NCBI RefSeq assembly: GCF_032854445.1
Contig: NC_088295.1
Location: 37,557,385-37,621,384, forward strand
Length of the DNA stretch: 64,000 bases
From: Liolophura sinensis
Lineage: Eukaryota; Mollusca; Polyplacophora; Chitonida; Chitonidae
Reading direction: 5' to 3'
Positions 11,116 to 21,133 of the stretch are shown in pieces. The first letter of the stretch is position 1, and each line of letters begins with the position of its first letter. A program made the translations under genes and the position numbers. Under the pieces are notes generated by a model. That model was not told the origin of the DNA. It saw only the letters and a list, made by a program, of their open reading frames with translations, and did no database searches.

Positions 11116-12282
11116 ATAAAAATCAGAACTTGTAACATTGTTTACAAAACACTGCAGATCATGAACTGTGCAATCATGTTTGATATTCAAGCCCACAGCG
11201 TTATAAACGTTGGTGAGCTGCCACAACATTTCACGCATGAACTAATCCATAAAACGCACGCGTGGAGGGCCAAGTAATAGAGGAGTTTTGAGTTCCAACT
11301 CTTTTGTCGTTAAGCGTAAAAACAGTCCTCCCGTGTCGTGTGATTTGTGAAAAATGTTAGGCAGCCTTGGTAGACATTAATTTACCGATCACTTGTCTTA
11401 CTGTGTTCCAGAGGCACAAATTACACCTCTTTCCTGTGGAAACTTCTCAAGATCGGAAACGTCCAGTTCCTCAATTTTTCTCGTTTGTCTACTCTAAATA
11501 ACTTCTTGCAAAACGATTTTAGACGCCCATGTCATATAGTAAATCTGATTCCGTGATTGAAATACATTACTATGAAAACATTTACACACACTTACAGCCA
11601 ATTGGCCGTTGCCCTATCCGTTATGTGTGTTCAAACGTCAAAAAATCGTTTAAAGCAAAAATTAATTGAATGGAAGCTTTCACATGCCAGCACAACTTGA
11701 TTTCATGCCTCCCTGTTACACGGGCCTCTGCTATCACTTCCCGCTCCATTACATGATATCAGCATGCAGCTAGAGTAAATTGGATGGACAGTTCAATAGC
11801 TGGGAAAGTTCTGATTGCTGTATACATATGTCGGCGCTCCATCTACCTAGACGGTGGAGAACCAACTGATCACCATTTCAAGTAAAACAAGGTAGAACAT
11901 CATTTTTGAAATGTCCGAAACATGCCTTTTTGACTCAAGTGCATGTTTTTTCACGGCCCAAGCGACATGATAGCAGACGATATATTAGAAGATAAGTTGG
12001 TTGAATTATGGCCAGACTTTCCGTTTTGATGTTGTGTTCTCCTCAGGTAGAAATCGCCAGCAAGCCTGGTCAAACGGGAAATGTTTGCATTTCTATATTC
12101 ATAACACACAGGTGTTTGCTTTGATCTGCTGTCTGCTGGCCTCAGACATCCATTAATTTTCCGTAAGCGATAATGTTAACGTCTAGCGCTGTAGCTCAGT
12201 CCCAAACATTCCGTAACCAATAAGATTTGATGAATACCTGGCCCAGCCTGGGAGAAACAAGCCATAAAAATCTTGACATAGG
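11116..12282. other. Non-coding, nothing recognised
   Basis: Unique sequence left of the mobile element. I searched by eye for an inverted copy of the element's end repeat and found none. Confidence 0.5.
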
Positions 12283-12579
12283 TTGACTGTCAAAATCTGG
12301 ACCTTTCCATGCCGGCAGCTGGGAGGCGTGCATAGCAACGCCAAGTGGACGTCACTCGCAGCCTCAACACTACCTCACACCTTGTGTCCTCTCACCCAGA
12401 ATTTCAAACTTTCATCATTAAAACTCATACCACCTCAAAGTTTAGACAGTTTCCAGCATTTTAATACCAAGCATGCACCTGTACACCAAAAATGGACGAC
12501 TGGGAGCAAAAAAGACTTTATACCCTAAAATTCACAGAACTACAATCGTAACGGAAGTTGTAATGGGGGTCTGTGTCCT
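12283..12579 (+). repeat. Left direct repeat of the mobile element
   Basis: Starts 'ttgactgtcaaaatctggac' and ends 'gggggtctgtgtcct'. It matches 16089-16388 nearly base for base in the same orientation. A short open frame at its start is repeated in the right copy and has no recognised product. Confidence 0.95.
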
Positions 12580-13242
12580 ATCACACCAGCCAACTTTTTT
12601 CAAAATCAATAATTTTTTCACCACATTATTCCTAACACTTCTTAACCTCACAGGCAAAATTATGGCTTGATACATGCAGAAACTTTGGAGTTGGATGAAT
12701 TCAAATTGGGGTACCCCCATCTTGGACATGTGTCTTTTTTTCATTGTAAAAAAAACTCTGAAGGGTAAACTTTGAAGATTTGCAGTGCATATACCGTTCA
12801 AGATATCTCCATCAGGTCAACTGCTTTGGAAAGACAAGATGTCTATCTGCAAGAAAAGTTAAAAAATTACATTGACTGAGCACTTTAGACTTTTCAAAAG
12901 CAACCATTTAGAGAAATATACATTTTTAAGAAGATTTCTCTGCTCAGAGCAGCTTTAAAAATCAAAGTTACAAGCCAAAAGTGTCAAAGCATACATCAAA
13001 ATAAGGCAATTTATCTGACAATTAAATTGTCAAAATATAAGACATTTACTTCAGCAACTTTGTGAAAAAAATTGACTGACAGTGTGGTAGGGGGTATCAA
13101 AGCGGATTGTCACACTTTCGGAACAATAATTTGTGACCAACATCAAAGCAAGAATAATGCCTCAAGGTGATGAAGTCCTGCTCATAGGCACTATCAGTGG
13201 ATAGGACTTAAGAAAAGACTAGTATCCCAGTTCCCCACTGAA
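12580..13242. other. Element interior, upstream of transposase
   Basis: AT-rich non-coding sequence. It may hold the transposase promoter, but I can point to no specific site. Confidence 0.4.
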
Positions 13243-13409
13243 TTACATGATGAAACCCTTTAAACGACCACCCCCCTCCTCGCCCTCCTCCCCCATGACT
13301 GCTGATTGGCTGACCAGCTCACCATGCAAAAACCTCCCTGCACCATTGCTGTTGTCTGCCAGCAGGTTTTTACTCTGCACAGTCACATCAAAGGGTGTAA
13401 CAGTGGCAT
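13243..13409 (-). CDS. Exon-like segment inside the element
   Basis: On the minus strand a good acceptor (tatttatctgttgtag) is followed by two bases and 54 open codons ending in TAA (13243-13245). The peptide contains ATVTPFDVTVQSKNLLADN, GRFLHGELVSQSAVMG and an acidic-glycine run (EEGEEGGG). I do not recognise it. It lies antisense to and upstream of the transposase. It could be the last exon of an element-borne third gene, a captured host exon or chance. No upstream exon with matching phase was identified. Confidence 0.25.
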
Positions 13410-14748
13410 CTACAACAGATAAATACAGAGGGAAAATATGAATTTAACATTTCCAATCAGGCAGCCACCAAGTACACCTATATTGGCCAGTCTGACAGTT
13501 AACAAGGCAAACAATCTACCCCAAAACATGAACCATGAAGGGAGACAGAAAGAGGAAACAGTCTAGATTTCAAGCGGGAAAGGCCCTGGATCGCTCAAAT
13601 AACCTGTCAGCAGTTACAGACATGCTGAATCCTGTGCCTGGGTGTTCCTTGATGGACACAGATCCCCAGCCCAATCAGGAGGCTGTAAGAACACACCAGC
13701 CTGACACAAAGAGAATACAGCGGCCATGACGGTGCAAGGTAGATACCATGGCTGGATCAGACAGAGATACACATGAGCGGGAATGGGCTGCTGAAGGAAT
13801 GCGACTCATAGATATACAGAAAATGGTGTGTATATGGAACAAAGTTATGCTTGAGCACAGTGAGACCAAGGACCACTGTCCACTGCCCAGGTTAGAGATA
13901 GCTGCAAAAGTGAGAAAAATTGGGGTTTAGCCTGGGCGTTCAGTTTTAAGTGCTGTGACTGTGACTATGTATCTGGCTGCCACAAATTCTACAAAGAGGT
14001 AGAATGCAACAGACCTGGCCAAAAAGCTGCGGCGGTGAACCGAGCTCCTCAACTAGGCCTCCAGGGAACACCCGAGCCAGACTCCTATTTGCAGCGATGG
14101 ACGTGCCGCCTGCCACCCGTAGGAACATGCATTGCACTGCAAACCATATGGCATCTGCAATCGCAAAGCTGAACAGAGAGGATATGGCAAATAAGGTGGA
14201 AGAGATAAAGGCATACAAAAGGCAAAGAGGAGAGGATGACAGCACAATAGATCTGGACACAGACGCTCGCTACAACAGCATTACCATAACCAGTCCCAAG
14301 AAAGCAGGCCAGAATGCTTCACAAGCCATTTCCCTGGCTGTGGAGACATCAACAGACAAGCAGTACATTGTCTCCGCAGCACTGAAGAATAAATTGTGTT
14401 GGACTGGGTCCTGCCTGAAAGGAAAAGGCTTAAAAGTAAAGTGCCCTGGAGGACAAGAGGAGTGCACAGCGGAGCCAAGGGAGTGGAGGACGGCATCCGA
14501 CTGGTCGAGCCACTGTGGGAGGTCGAACGGTTAGCAGACCCCACTCACCTAGATAGGTCCCAGTTCAAGAAATGTAACCAGCCTAAGTTCAGCGATGCCA
14601 TGTTCGAGGGACAGGGCCGAAAGAGGGAAGCCAGGAAGAAAGCACAGAAGGTGTTGAGTCAGAATGTCAAGGTCAGGTGTAGCTTGATATTTTCTCAACT
14701 TATGTCTGAGCACAGTGGTGACATGAGGAAAATAAAAACTTATCCCCT

Positions 14749-14768
14749 CCCCCCCCCCCCCCCCCCCC
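14749..14768 (+). repeat. C20 homopolymer inside the transposase
   Basis: Twenty C in a row, preceded by CCCCT, adding prolines between DMRKIK and VVDATVRCY of the transposase. It looks like an expansion of a shorter C run. The reading frame happens to be the same on both sides at this length. Confidence 0.95.
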
Positions 14769-14904
14769 GGGTTGTGGATGCAACGGTTAGGTGTTATGGT
14801 GGGGACTGTTCCAAATGCCGCCGGAACAGTGTGGTTTGCTCCGGAGGGGAAACCAGCAGCTGGTGGGAGAGGTCCCTGTTTTTATCCACCAGTAAACTCT
14901 GACC

Positions 14905-14952
14905 TTTCAACATGGATGACAAGGACACTCTGCTCTTTCAACATGGATGACA
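14905..14952 (+). repeat. Small tandem duplication in the transposase
   Basis: The 17-mer 'tttcaacatggatgaca' occurs at 14905-14921 and 14936-14952, 31 bp apart. A 31-bp offset is not a multiple of three, so this duplication itself disrupts the frame. Confidence 0.85.
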
Positions 14953-15453
14953 TAGGAAACTATTGACCGAAGTACTGCACATGAAGTTGAGCGAGACAGC
15001 CGTCGCCAGTCTCCGGATTAACACCAGCACTCAAAAGTGCGAAGCTCTCAACAGGTCACTCAGCGTCTCCTTGCCCAAGAATGTAAACTACAGCAGAAAT
15101 ATGGAGGGAAGGGTGGCGTCCACAATCCACAGACTTAACAATGGCCAGGACAAGTTCACGGCTGCCAAACTCCGAGTTGTCGGCGCCAGTATTTCACACA
15201 GGAGCGAGAAAACAGTACAACAGATTGAAAGGATGAACCAGTACCACAAGGTTTATAAGAAGCAACAGACAGTTAAGGGGAGATCACTCCGCAATACAGC
15301 CAGAAAACTCCAAGAGCACATTGAGTACAGGCTTTCAAATCCAGAAGATAAAACTGACTATGCCAAGGGACAACTGGACAACACCCCAACAGATGAGACA
15401 TACGCTAGATATTTGTAACCGCCAGTTTTGTATATAATTTGTCACTGCTGTTG

Positions 15454-15930
15454 TCACTTATGAAAGAAATTAATCAATATATACAGAAATTGAGCAAAAC
15501 CTGACACATCTGTTTGTTTATTTTTTTTAAGAGGGGAAACCAACCTGCTTAGTCTTAAATGCAGCATGCACCTTGCATACTGCCCATGGCCGAGACAGCG
15601 CCCTACGTTGCAGCAGCGCTTCCTGTTATTGTTAACACCATGCGGTTCCAAGCTTATGTGGTCCACATTTACACAGCGTGCGTTGTGGCACACGTGTGAA
15701 CAATCAAGCTTGGGATCTAAATGTGACAGCCCCTGTCTGGCCATATAAACAAGTCTACTGATATGTTTCTTCTTCCATCGATGTGTGACGGGGTCTTTGT
15801 AGGAGGCAAGGCCATATCGACCATCCCTCGTCAATGGTCCAGTCCACACTCGACAGGCTCCGTTTTCGCTATAAACACTGAAACTTTCAATTTTTACAGC
15901 AATTTCTGCTCTGAATGTCTCCATTTTCAA
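15454..15930 (-). CDS. His-Cys box (I-PpoI-type) endonuclease, intact
   Basis: An intact 158-codon frame. Residues 26-31 (CRVWTG) and 35-40 (RDGRYG) lead into SRLVYMARQG (58-67) and the box CSHVCHNARCVNVDHISLE (77-95), then GVNNNRKRCC (98-107) and CLGHGQYARCMLH (112-124). Known I-PpoI chemistry uses a catalytic His, an Asn 21 residues later that binds the metal, and two zinc sites. Here His79 and Asn100 have exactly that spacing. Cys81, Cys86 and His91 have the zinc-site spacing, with Cys26 as likely fourth ligand. Cys106, Cys112, His115 and Cys121 fit the second site with small shifts. It should nick or cut DNA, probably in the nucleus. Whether it homes, helps transposition or is domesticated is not known. 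Only 158 bp separate its ATG from the right direct repeat, so its promoter is probably element-borne. Confidence 0.85.
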   Translation of the reverse strand: MKMETFRAEIAVKIESFSVYSENGACRVWTGPLTRDGRYGLASYKDPVTHRWKKKHISRLVYMARQGLSHLDPKLDCSHVCHNARCVNVDHISLEPHGVNNNRKRCCNVGRCLGHGQYARCMLHLRLSRLVSPLKKNKQTDVSGFAQFLYILINFFHK

Positions 15931-16088
15931 GCGTAGGAATACTAGAACGTTGCATGTTGTTCATTTCAGGATACCTATACACATGTTACCCAACACTGAA
16001 CAGAATTTTACTGATTTTTCATCAAAATGGATATTTTCAGAAAATAAATAGCCCCAAGAAGCTATAAAACGGCTCAATCAATGCAAAA

Positions 16089-16388
16089 TTGACTGTCAAA
16101 ATCTGGACCTTTCCATGCCGGCAGCTGGGAGGCGTGCATAGCAACGCCAAGTGGACGTCACTCGCAGCCTCAACACTACCTCACACCTTGTGTCCTCTCA
16201 CCCAGAATTTCAAACTTTCATCAATAAAGCTCATACCTCCTCAAAGTTTAGACAGTTTCCAGCATTTTAATACCAAGCATGCATCTGTACACCAAAAATG
16301 GACGCCAGGGAGCAAAAAAAAAGACTTTATACCCTAAAATTCACAGAACTACAATCGTAACGGAAGTTGTAATGGGGGTCTGTGTCCT
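16089..16388 (+). repeat. Right direct repeat of the mobile element
   Basis: Second copy of 12283-12579 in the same orientation, about 98% identical by eye (about six substitutions and three extra A in an A run). A looser match 'tatcac' follows both copies, after six extra bases on the right. Confidence 0.95.
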
Positions 16389-17489
16389 GCTATTATCACG
16401 TCGTTGTAGACCGCCATCTTGCAGATCATGTGACCCGGAAACGCATGCACACTGGCGACTGCTTGAAAGTAGACAGCTTTCGTTCGCCGCACACGTCAAG
16501 GCATCGTGCATGAATAAACAAAATTATCAAGCACATTAGACATATGGCGCAGCTCCACATAAGGCAAAGGCTTGCAGGAAGGTTCACCGCAGACTAGAGT
16601 TACGTGCTTAATTCGAGTGCCACGAATTTGCTAAGCATTTAGCTCTCGTGTGCGCCGGGCTTAATTGTTGACGATACTTTGTATAAACACATTAAATTCT
16701 CGCCGTTATATTGTTGATGACCCATGATATTACTGATATATTGAGGTACACACAATAAATCTGCTCACTTAAAGTTTTCTTAAGTGCAAACGTTTTACAT
16801 TGACTGTAACTGTAACTTTGTAATGTAAACTAAGCAGCAGCTGCATGGTAGCTGGGGTACTATTATGTAGGTCTTTAATATTCAGAAGTTAATTAACTCC
16901 TCATTTTTTCCTCCAAAGGATTTTAAATACTTTATTGTTAACCAATTCTGAATTAGACTGATATTCAGTGCATTTTTATTGAACACTGTTCTCCGTGACA
17001 TAAAAATGTCTCCATTAAAATCTAATTAAAGCTGTTAATATGGTTATGGGTTGAAGCTCCATTTCATGGGATGAGACTGCTGCAATTTTGTCCATGGTAT
17101 TGATTCATAGCTACGTCCCACGATAGGTGCCTAGTACAGACAAAAAATCGACACTTGCATTAGTTGATATGAAAATTAAGTTATAGAATCTGATTTCACA
17201 AAAAATATCCGAGATTGAGCATTCCAATAATTATTTGGATATTTAGGCCCACCTCTATAGATGGTACCAATAAAACCTTTATATGCTTCTTTATATATAT
17301 ATATATATAGGTTGTATTTACAAGCATTTGATTAGTGCTCCATGCTGCGATCAACGATATTTCGCTTTTATGATAGCCATCAGGGTTGAAACTTGGAGCA
17401 AACCCCCATAATATGTCAGATATGTCTCAAATGTGAGAGCTGAATTCGGACCGGAGACCTCGATGGTCAAAGAATGATAGTCTTTAAGA
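16389..17489. other. Non-coding, nothing recognised
   Basis: AT-rich sequence with a short (TA)n tract near 17290. The last ten bases (17480-17489) are the target duplication of the SINE that follows. Confidence 0.5.
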
Positions 17490-17755
17490 TTTGTTTATTT
17501 TTTTATTTGATTGGTGTTTTACGCCGTACTCAAGAATATTTCACTTATGCGGCCAGCATTATGGTGGGAGGAAAACGGGCAGAGCCCGGGGGAGACCCAC
17601 GACCATCTGCAGGTTGCTGGAAGACCTTCCCACGTACAGCCAGATAGAAAGCCAGGATGAGCTGGACTTGAACTCACAGCGACCGCATTGGTGAGAGGCT
17701 CCTGTGTCATTACGCTGCGCTAGCGCGCTAACCACCTGAGCCACGGATGCCCCTG
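17490..17755 (-). repeat. SINE-B, full length with target duplication
   Basis: Reference copy. On the minus strand: head ggcatccgtggctcaggtgg with box B gagttcaagtcc and extra bases typical of a long-variable-arm (Leu/Ser-type) tRNA, then the body (gttttcctcccaccataatg) and 'gaaatattcttgagtacggc', then a T/A-rich tail. The 10-mer gtctttaaga flanks it at 17480-17489 and 17756-17765, the mark of L1-type target-primed insertion. Confidence 0.92.
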
Positions 17756-18093
17756 GTCTTTAAGAAGGAACATGTTATACTCCTTGACCTAAAAGATTTC
17801 GTACGAAGATAGAATCAAATTTCATCAAGTAAAATTAAATATCTGCCAGCTAGTAAAGCGGTATGAACGGTGTTGCAGCTACGTAAACCACTCATCGACA
17901 AGGCATCAACTTATATCCCCTAATTACCGAAGCAGGAGCAATATAGCGACAGACAAAGGCAGCTTTTATACATCGATTTTCATCGGGCTGTTGTTAGCCA
18001 CATTAGTGAAGACGGTTTCTGTGTTATGACCAATAACCATGATAACGTTATGCCGAGTTTTTTCGAACCCATCTTCTCATGTTTTTTTTTACC

Positions 18094-18448
18094 GGCCCGA
18101 ATAGCACAGTTCGTAGAGTGTGCGCTTCGGGAGCTGTAAATCCAGGATCAGCCCTGGGTCGAATCACACCTAAGACTTTAAAAGAGGAAGTTGTAACTTC
18201 CTCGCTTGGCGTTCAGCATGAAGGGGATAGTGCAACGACTGGTTCACCCGTATCAGTATAATGGCTCGGGCGGGACAGCTTACTTGCCTTCGGTAAGTCG
18301 TCTCAGTGAAGCAGCACTAGATAAAAGAGCGATGGAAATCCGTTCTGCAACAAGGAGGCGCATTATATACACCCTTAGGATTCCTTCGTCGTGATATGAC
18401 TAAAAAAATTGTTGAGTACGACGTTAAACCCCAAGCACTCGCACTCTC
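18094..18448 (+). repeat. SINE-A, near full length
   Basis: tRNA-like head (ggcccgaatagcacagttcg; box B ggtcgaatcac), then 'taagactttaaaagaggaag', 'cttacttgccttcggtaagt', 'gtcgtgatatgactaaaa' and the end 'cgacgttaaaccccaagcac' with a CTC/GCAC repeat tail. It matches the next copy through its length. No target duplication was found. Confidence 0.88.
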
Positions 18449-18876
18449 AGGGTTTACTTGCAGGTTGATGTTCAATATCAGAACACGCAGGACAGAGAAA
18501 TATTGAGGACAGGGGCTATGACCCATTTGTTCACGGAGGTTAAACTTTGCGATTATTCCATTCAAATGTATACCTAAAATTTCTGATTGTATGCATTTAT
18601 ACATGAGTTTTGGAAAATGCCCATGGGCTGAAACCGTGTAAAGTCCGATTGCGCAATCAGATGTTGTAATTTTTGTGTGGTTTCAGAATCACACAAGCGT
18701 AAATTCGCAAGAGTTGCGACATTTCACAAAGTGTTAATGGCGTCTTGCACTGGTGTCTCCTTAAAAGATATAGAATTTCAAATATTTGACGGAACGACCG
18801 ACCGACCCAAATAACAGATGGACAGAGCGACCTATAAAACTGGTGTATTGTTAAAACACTAGTTCGTACTCAAGAC

Positions 18877-19241
18877 CAGCCCAATGGCTCATTTGGTAGA
18901 GCTTCCGCTTCGGGGGCTATAGATCCAGGGTCAACCCTGGGTCGGGTCACACTGAAGACGTTAAAAGAGGAAGTTGTAGCTCCCTCGCTTGGCGTTCAGC
19001 CAAGGCAATAGTGCAATGACTGATTGACCCGTATCAGTATAATGGCTCGGGTGGTACAGCTTACTTCCCTTCGGTATGTCGTCTCAGTGAAGCAGCACGA
19101 GATAAAAGAGCAGTGGAAATCCGTCCTGCAACAAGGAAGTACAATACACGTACATGGACTCTGTGGATTCTTTCGTCGTCATATGACTAAAAAATTGTTA
19201 AGTACAACGTTAAACCCTGAGCAATCACTCACTCACTCATT
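18877..19241 (+). repeat. SINE-A, full length with target duplication
   Basis: Same layout as the copy 430 bp upstream, ending in a CACTCACTCACT tail. The 8-mer ctcaagac precedes it (18869-18876) and follows it (19242-19249). Confidence 0.92.
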
Positions 19242-19249
19242 CTCAAGAC

Positions 19250-20999
19250 GAGCTTCATTAATTGAGCTTTATTTTTTAGGGCCAAAAAGTAGGATACATT
19301 GAACACTAGACAGTTTGCAAACCTGCTCGAGATGATATGATCAAACCACGGATTTCTCTGTTCCAGTTAGAATAAAACGATTTTTCTTCGTCATTTTCGT
19401 CATTGGCAAAGGCAACAAACAAATGGTTCCGATGGATTCCATGGCCTCTGACACGCTTGCATCCAATGGGGGGGTTTAGCAGATCTCATTAGAACGGCAA
19501 AAATAAACCAACTGTCATTGATTTTTTGGGAGGTGTTTGGAAAAACCGAGTTCTTTCCAAAGGTCATTCAGTAGAACAGCTGAACAGGTCTAAATTACAT
19601 CTGGATTGAGAAAGAATCTAGGACTGTCAACCGTTTTCCGGATTAGCTGCATGAATAATTTATAGACCAGTTTGAACCGATCGTTTAAGTCAAGCCCACG
19701 TTTCACTGTATTTGGAGTCAATGTATTTGGAGTCTAAGTGTTTGGAGAAGATTCGGGGAATGGCTAGGATAAGTTGAAAGACTAATTCTCATTGACTAAA
19801 TAAAAGTAATACGAGTGAAGGTGTCAGAATCATATTTCACTCCATTGAAGTTACTGACGAATTTTCAGAAGTGTAACGTACAGAAATGTGGCCTTCAACA
19901 AAAAACTACACTTTGCAAACGACCATATCAACGCCGCCGACCACTTGTTGTCACCCGGGCCCCAAAAGCCGAACGCTCCCATGAAACACGCTCTATGATA
20001 TTGACATTGCTTAGAATGCAGTCACGGTGTAAATGAGATAGGCAGCTACTGCATCTCTCTAGTTAGGATTTTTCTCTTTGAAACATCTTATGAGTGTAGG
20101 AATGAACCCCAATGACAGGGTGAATGCAATGTAGATCAAACTGAATCTAAACAATTCGACTGAACACTGTATAGCACCTATATCAAGGACAAGATCTCTA
20201 AGATTGCTTATCTGCTGCTGCTGCCAGTTTGACTTCATATCCAACAGAATACAACGTTCTCCAGTGAATTTAAGCGCAAACACTAAAATGAAGTACACCA
20301 TGTTCGGTCGGTTTGTCTGTCTGTCAAACTGTTCACGCTTTGTCTTTTAAGGATGCCCATTCATTTAACAAGGGCCTGAGAAGAAATCGACATTGGCTTG
20401 CGCTTGTTTCGGTTAGAATCTCGTTGTATAGCTGTTACACAACCTTCGTTTAATTTAATGTGTGGTTTTATTGTCTACACAACAACATTTCCAGTGTAAT
20501 AGCCAAAACCAAATCAGTCAAATTGCTTAATCAGTGGAATTTCGTAAATTACTGATCAATGAAATATCAATGTGATTATTTCACAACGATGTAAATCATT
20601 TGCTACGGCTGAAAGTAGAAGGCCCTTGACTACGCGGTGGATGAATTGTGTAATTAGACAGCAATCTTGTACAATTGATTTCTCAGACGCCTAAATCAAC
20701 TGATTAGCCGACAGGACGAGCCAACGTTGCCTACTACCTCTAAATTTCTCCAATTATTCACAGTTTTGTGACGGGCCATTACCAATCAAAGTAGAAGTTA
20801 AAAACTGATTGGACCTGCACGAATTCACAAGTTTTATGGTTTACTAATGTAGCATAAACGAATTTATTACTAAATATACCAATATGACTTTAATCAGTCT
20901 CTTTCCTTTGGTGTACAATATTTTCTTCGTTATCGTCAAAAGTAATATACTCTATTGAGTTTTCCCGCTGTGCCTTACAGTTTCCATTTATGTTTGTGT
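19250..20999. other. Non-coding, nothing recognised
   Basis: AT-rich sequence. I see no supported gene, RNA or repeat. Confidence 0.5.
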
Positions 21000-21133
21000 A
21001 GCAACCAGCGGATGGTCGAGGGTTTCCCGGGCTCTGCCCGGTTTCCTCCCACCATAATACTGGCCACCGTCGTATCAGTGAAATATTCTTGAGTGCGTGT
21101 AAAACACCTATAAAATAAATAAATAAATAAATA
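21000..21133 (+). repeat. SINE-B, 3' half
   Basis: Contains 'gcaaccagcggatggtcg', 'ggctctgcccggtttcctcc', 'gaaatattcttgagtgcg' and an (AAAT)n tail. The head is missing. Confidence 0.85.

Larger units (their letters stand above)
13535..15418 (+). pseudogene. Mutator-like transposase, decayed
   Basis: Fragments in all three plus frames line up as one transposase of the animal Mutator-like type (family recognised from motif order, not a search). In order: basic N-terminus MKGDRKRKQSRF (13535); RLIDIQKMVCIWN (about 13800); Cys-rich FKCCDCDYVSGC with KFYKEVECNRPGQKAAAVN (13940-14040); AAMDVPPATRRNMHCTANHM; catalytic-type DARYN (14262-14276); NKLCWTGSCLKGKGLKVKC; VERLADPTHLDRSQFKKC (14523 on); RCYGGDCSKCRRNSVVCSGG; then KLSETAVASLRINTSTQKCE, NRSLSVSLPKNVNYSRN and DYAKGQLDN to the stop at 15416. 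It is broken by in-frame stops at 13727 and 13928, frame changes near 13928, 14060 and 14475, and a stop at 14900. The piece after CPGGQEECTA is much shorter than I expect for the family, so the second catalytic Asp region may be deleted. It cannot make a full enzyme. Confidence 0.8.
12283..16388. mobile_element. Mutator-like element carrying a His-Cys box nuclease
   Basis: Two direct repeats of 297 and 300 bp bound 3.5 kb that holds a broken transposase gene (13535-15418, plus) and an intact nuclease gene (15454-15930, minus), converging with 35 bp between stop codons. Mutator-type transposons normally end in inverted, not direct, repeats (established knowledge), so the true ends are uncertain. 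No matching short target duplication is visible next to either repeat. The repeats differ at about six positions plus a 3-base A-run difference, which suggests a recent origin. Alternative: the repeats are a separate family that happens to flank the genes. Confidence 0.6.

Noticed and set aside
14053-14260. Minus-strand frames of 64 and 104 codons
   Set aside because: Antisense shadows of the transposase, with no motifs of their own.
12283-16388. Interpretation as an LTR retrotransposon
   Set aside because: The repeats lack TG...CA ends, the interior has no gag, protease, reverse transcriptase or integrase, and no target duplication is visible.
18094-19241. Local tandem duplication of SINE-A
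   Set aside because: The second copy has its own target duplication and the flanks are unrelated, so these are separate insertions.
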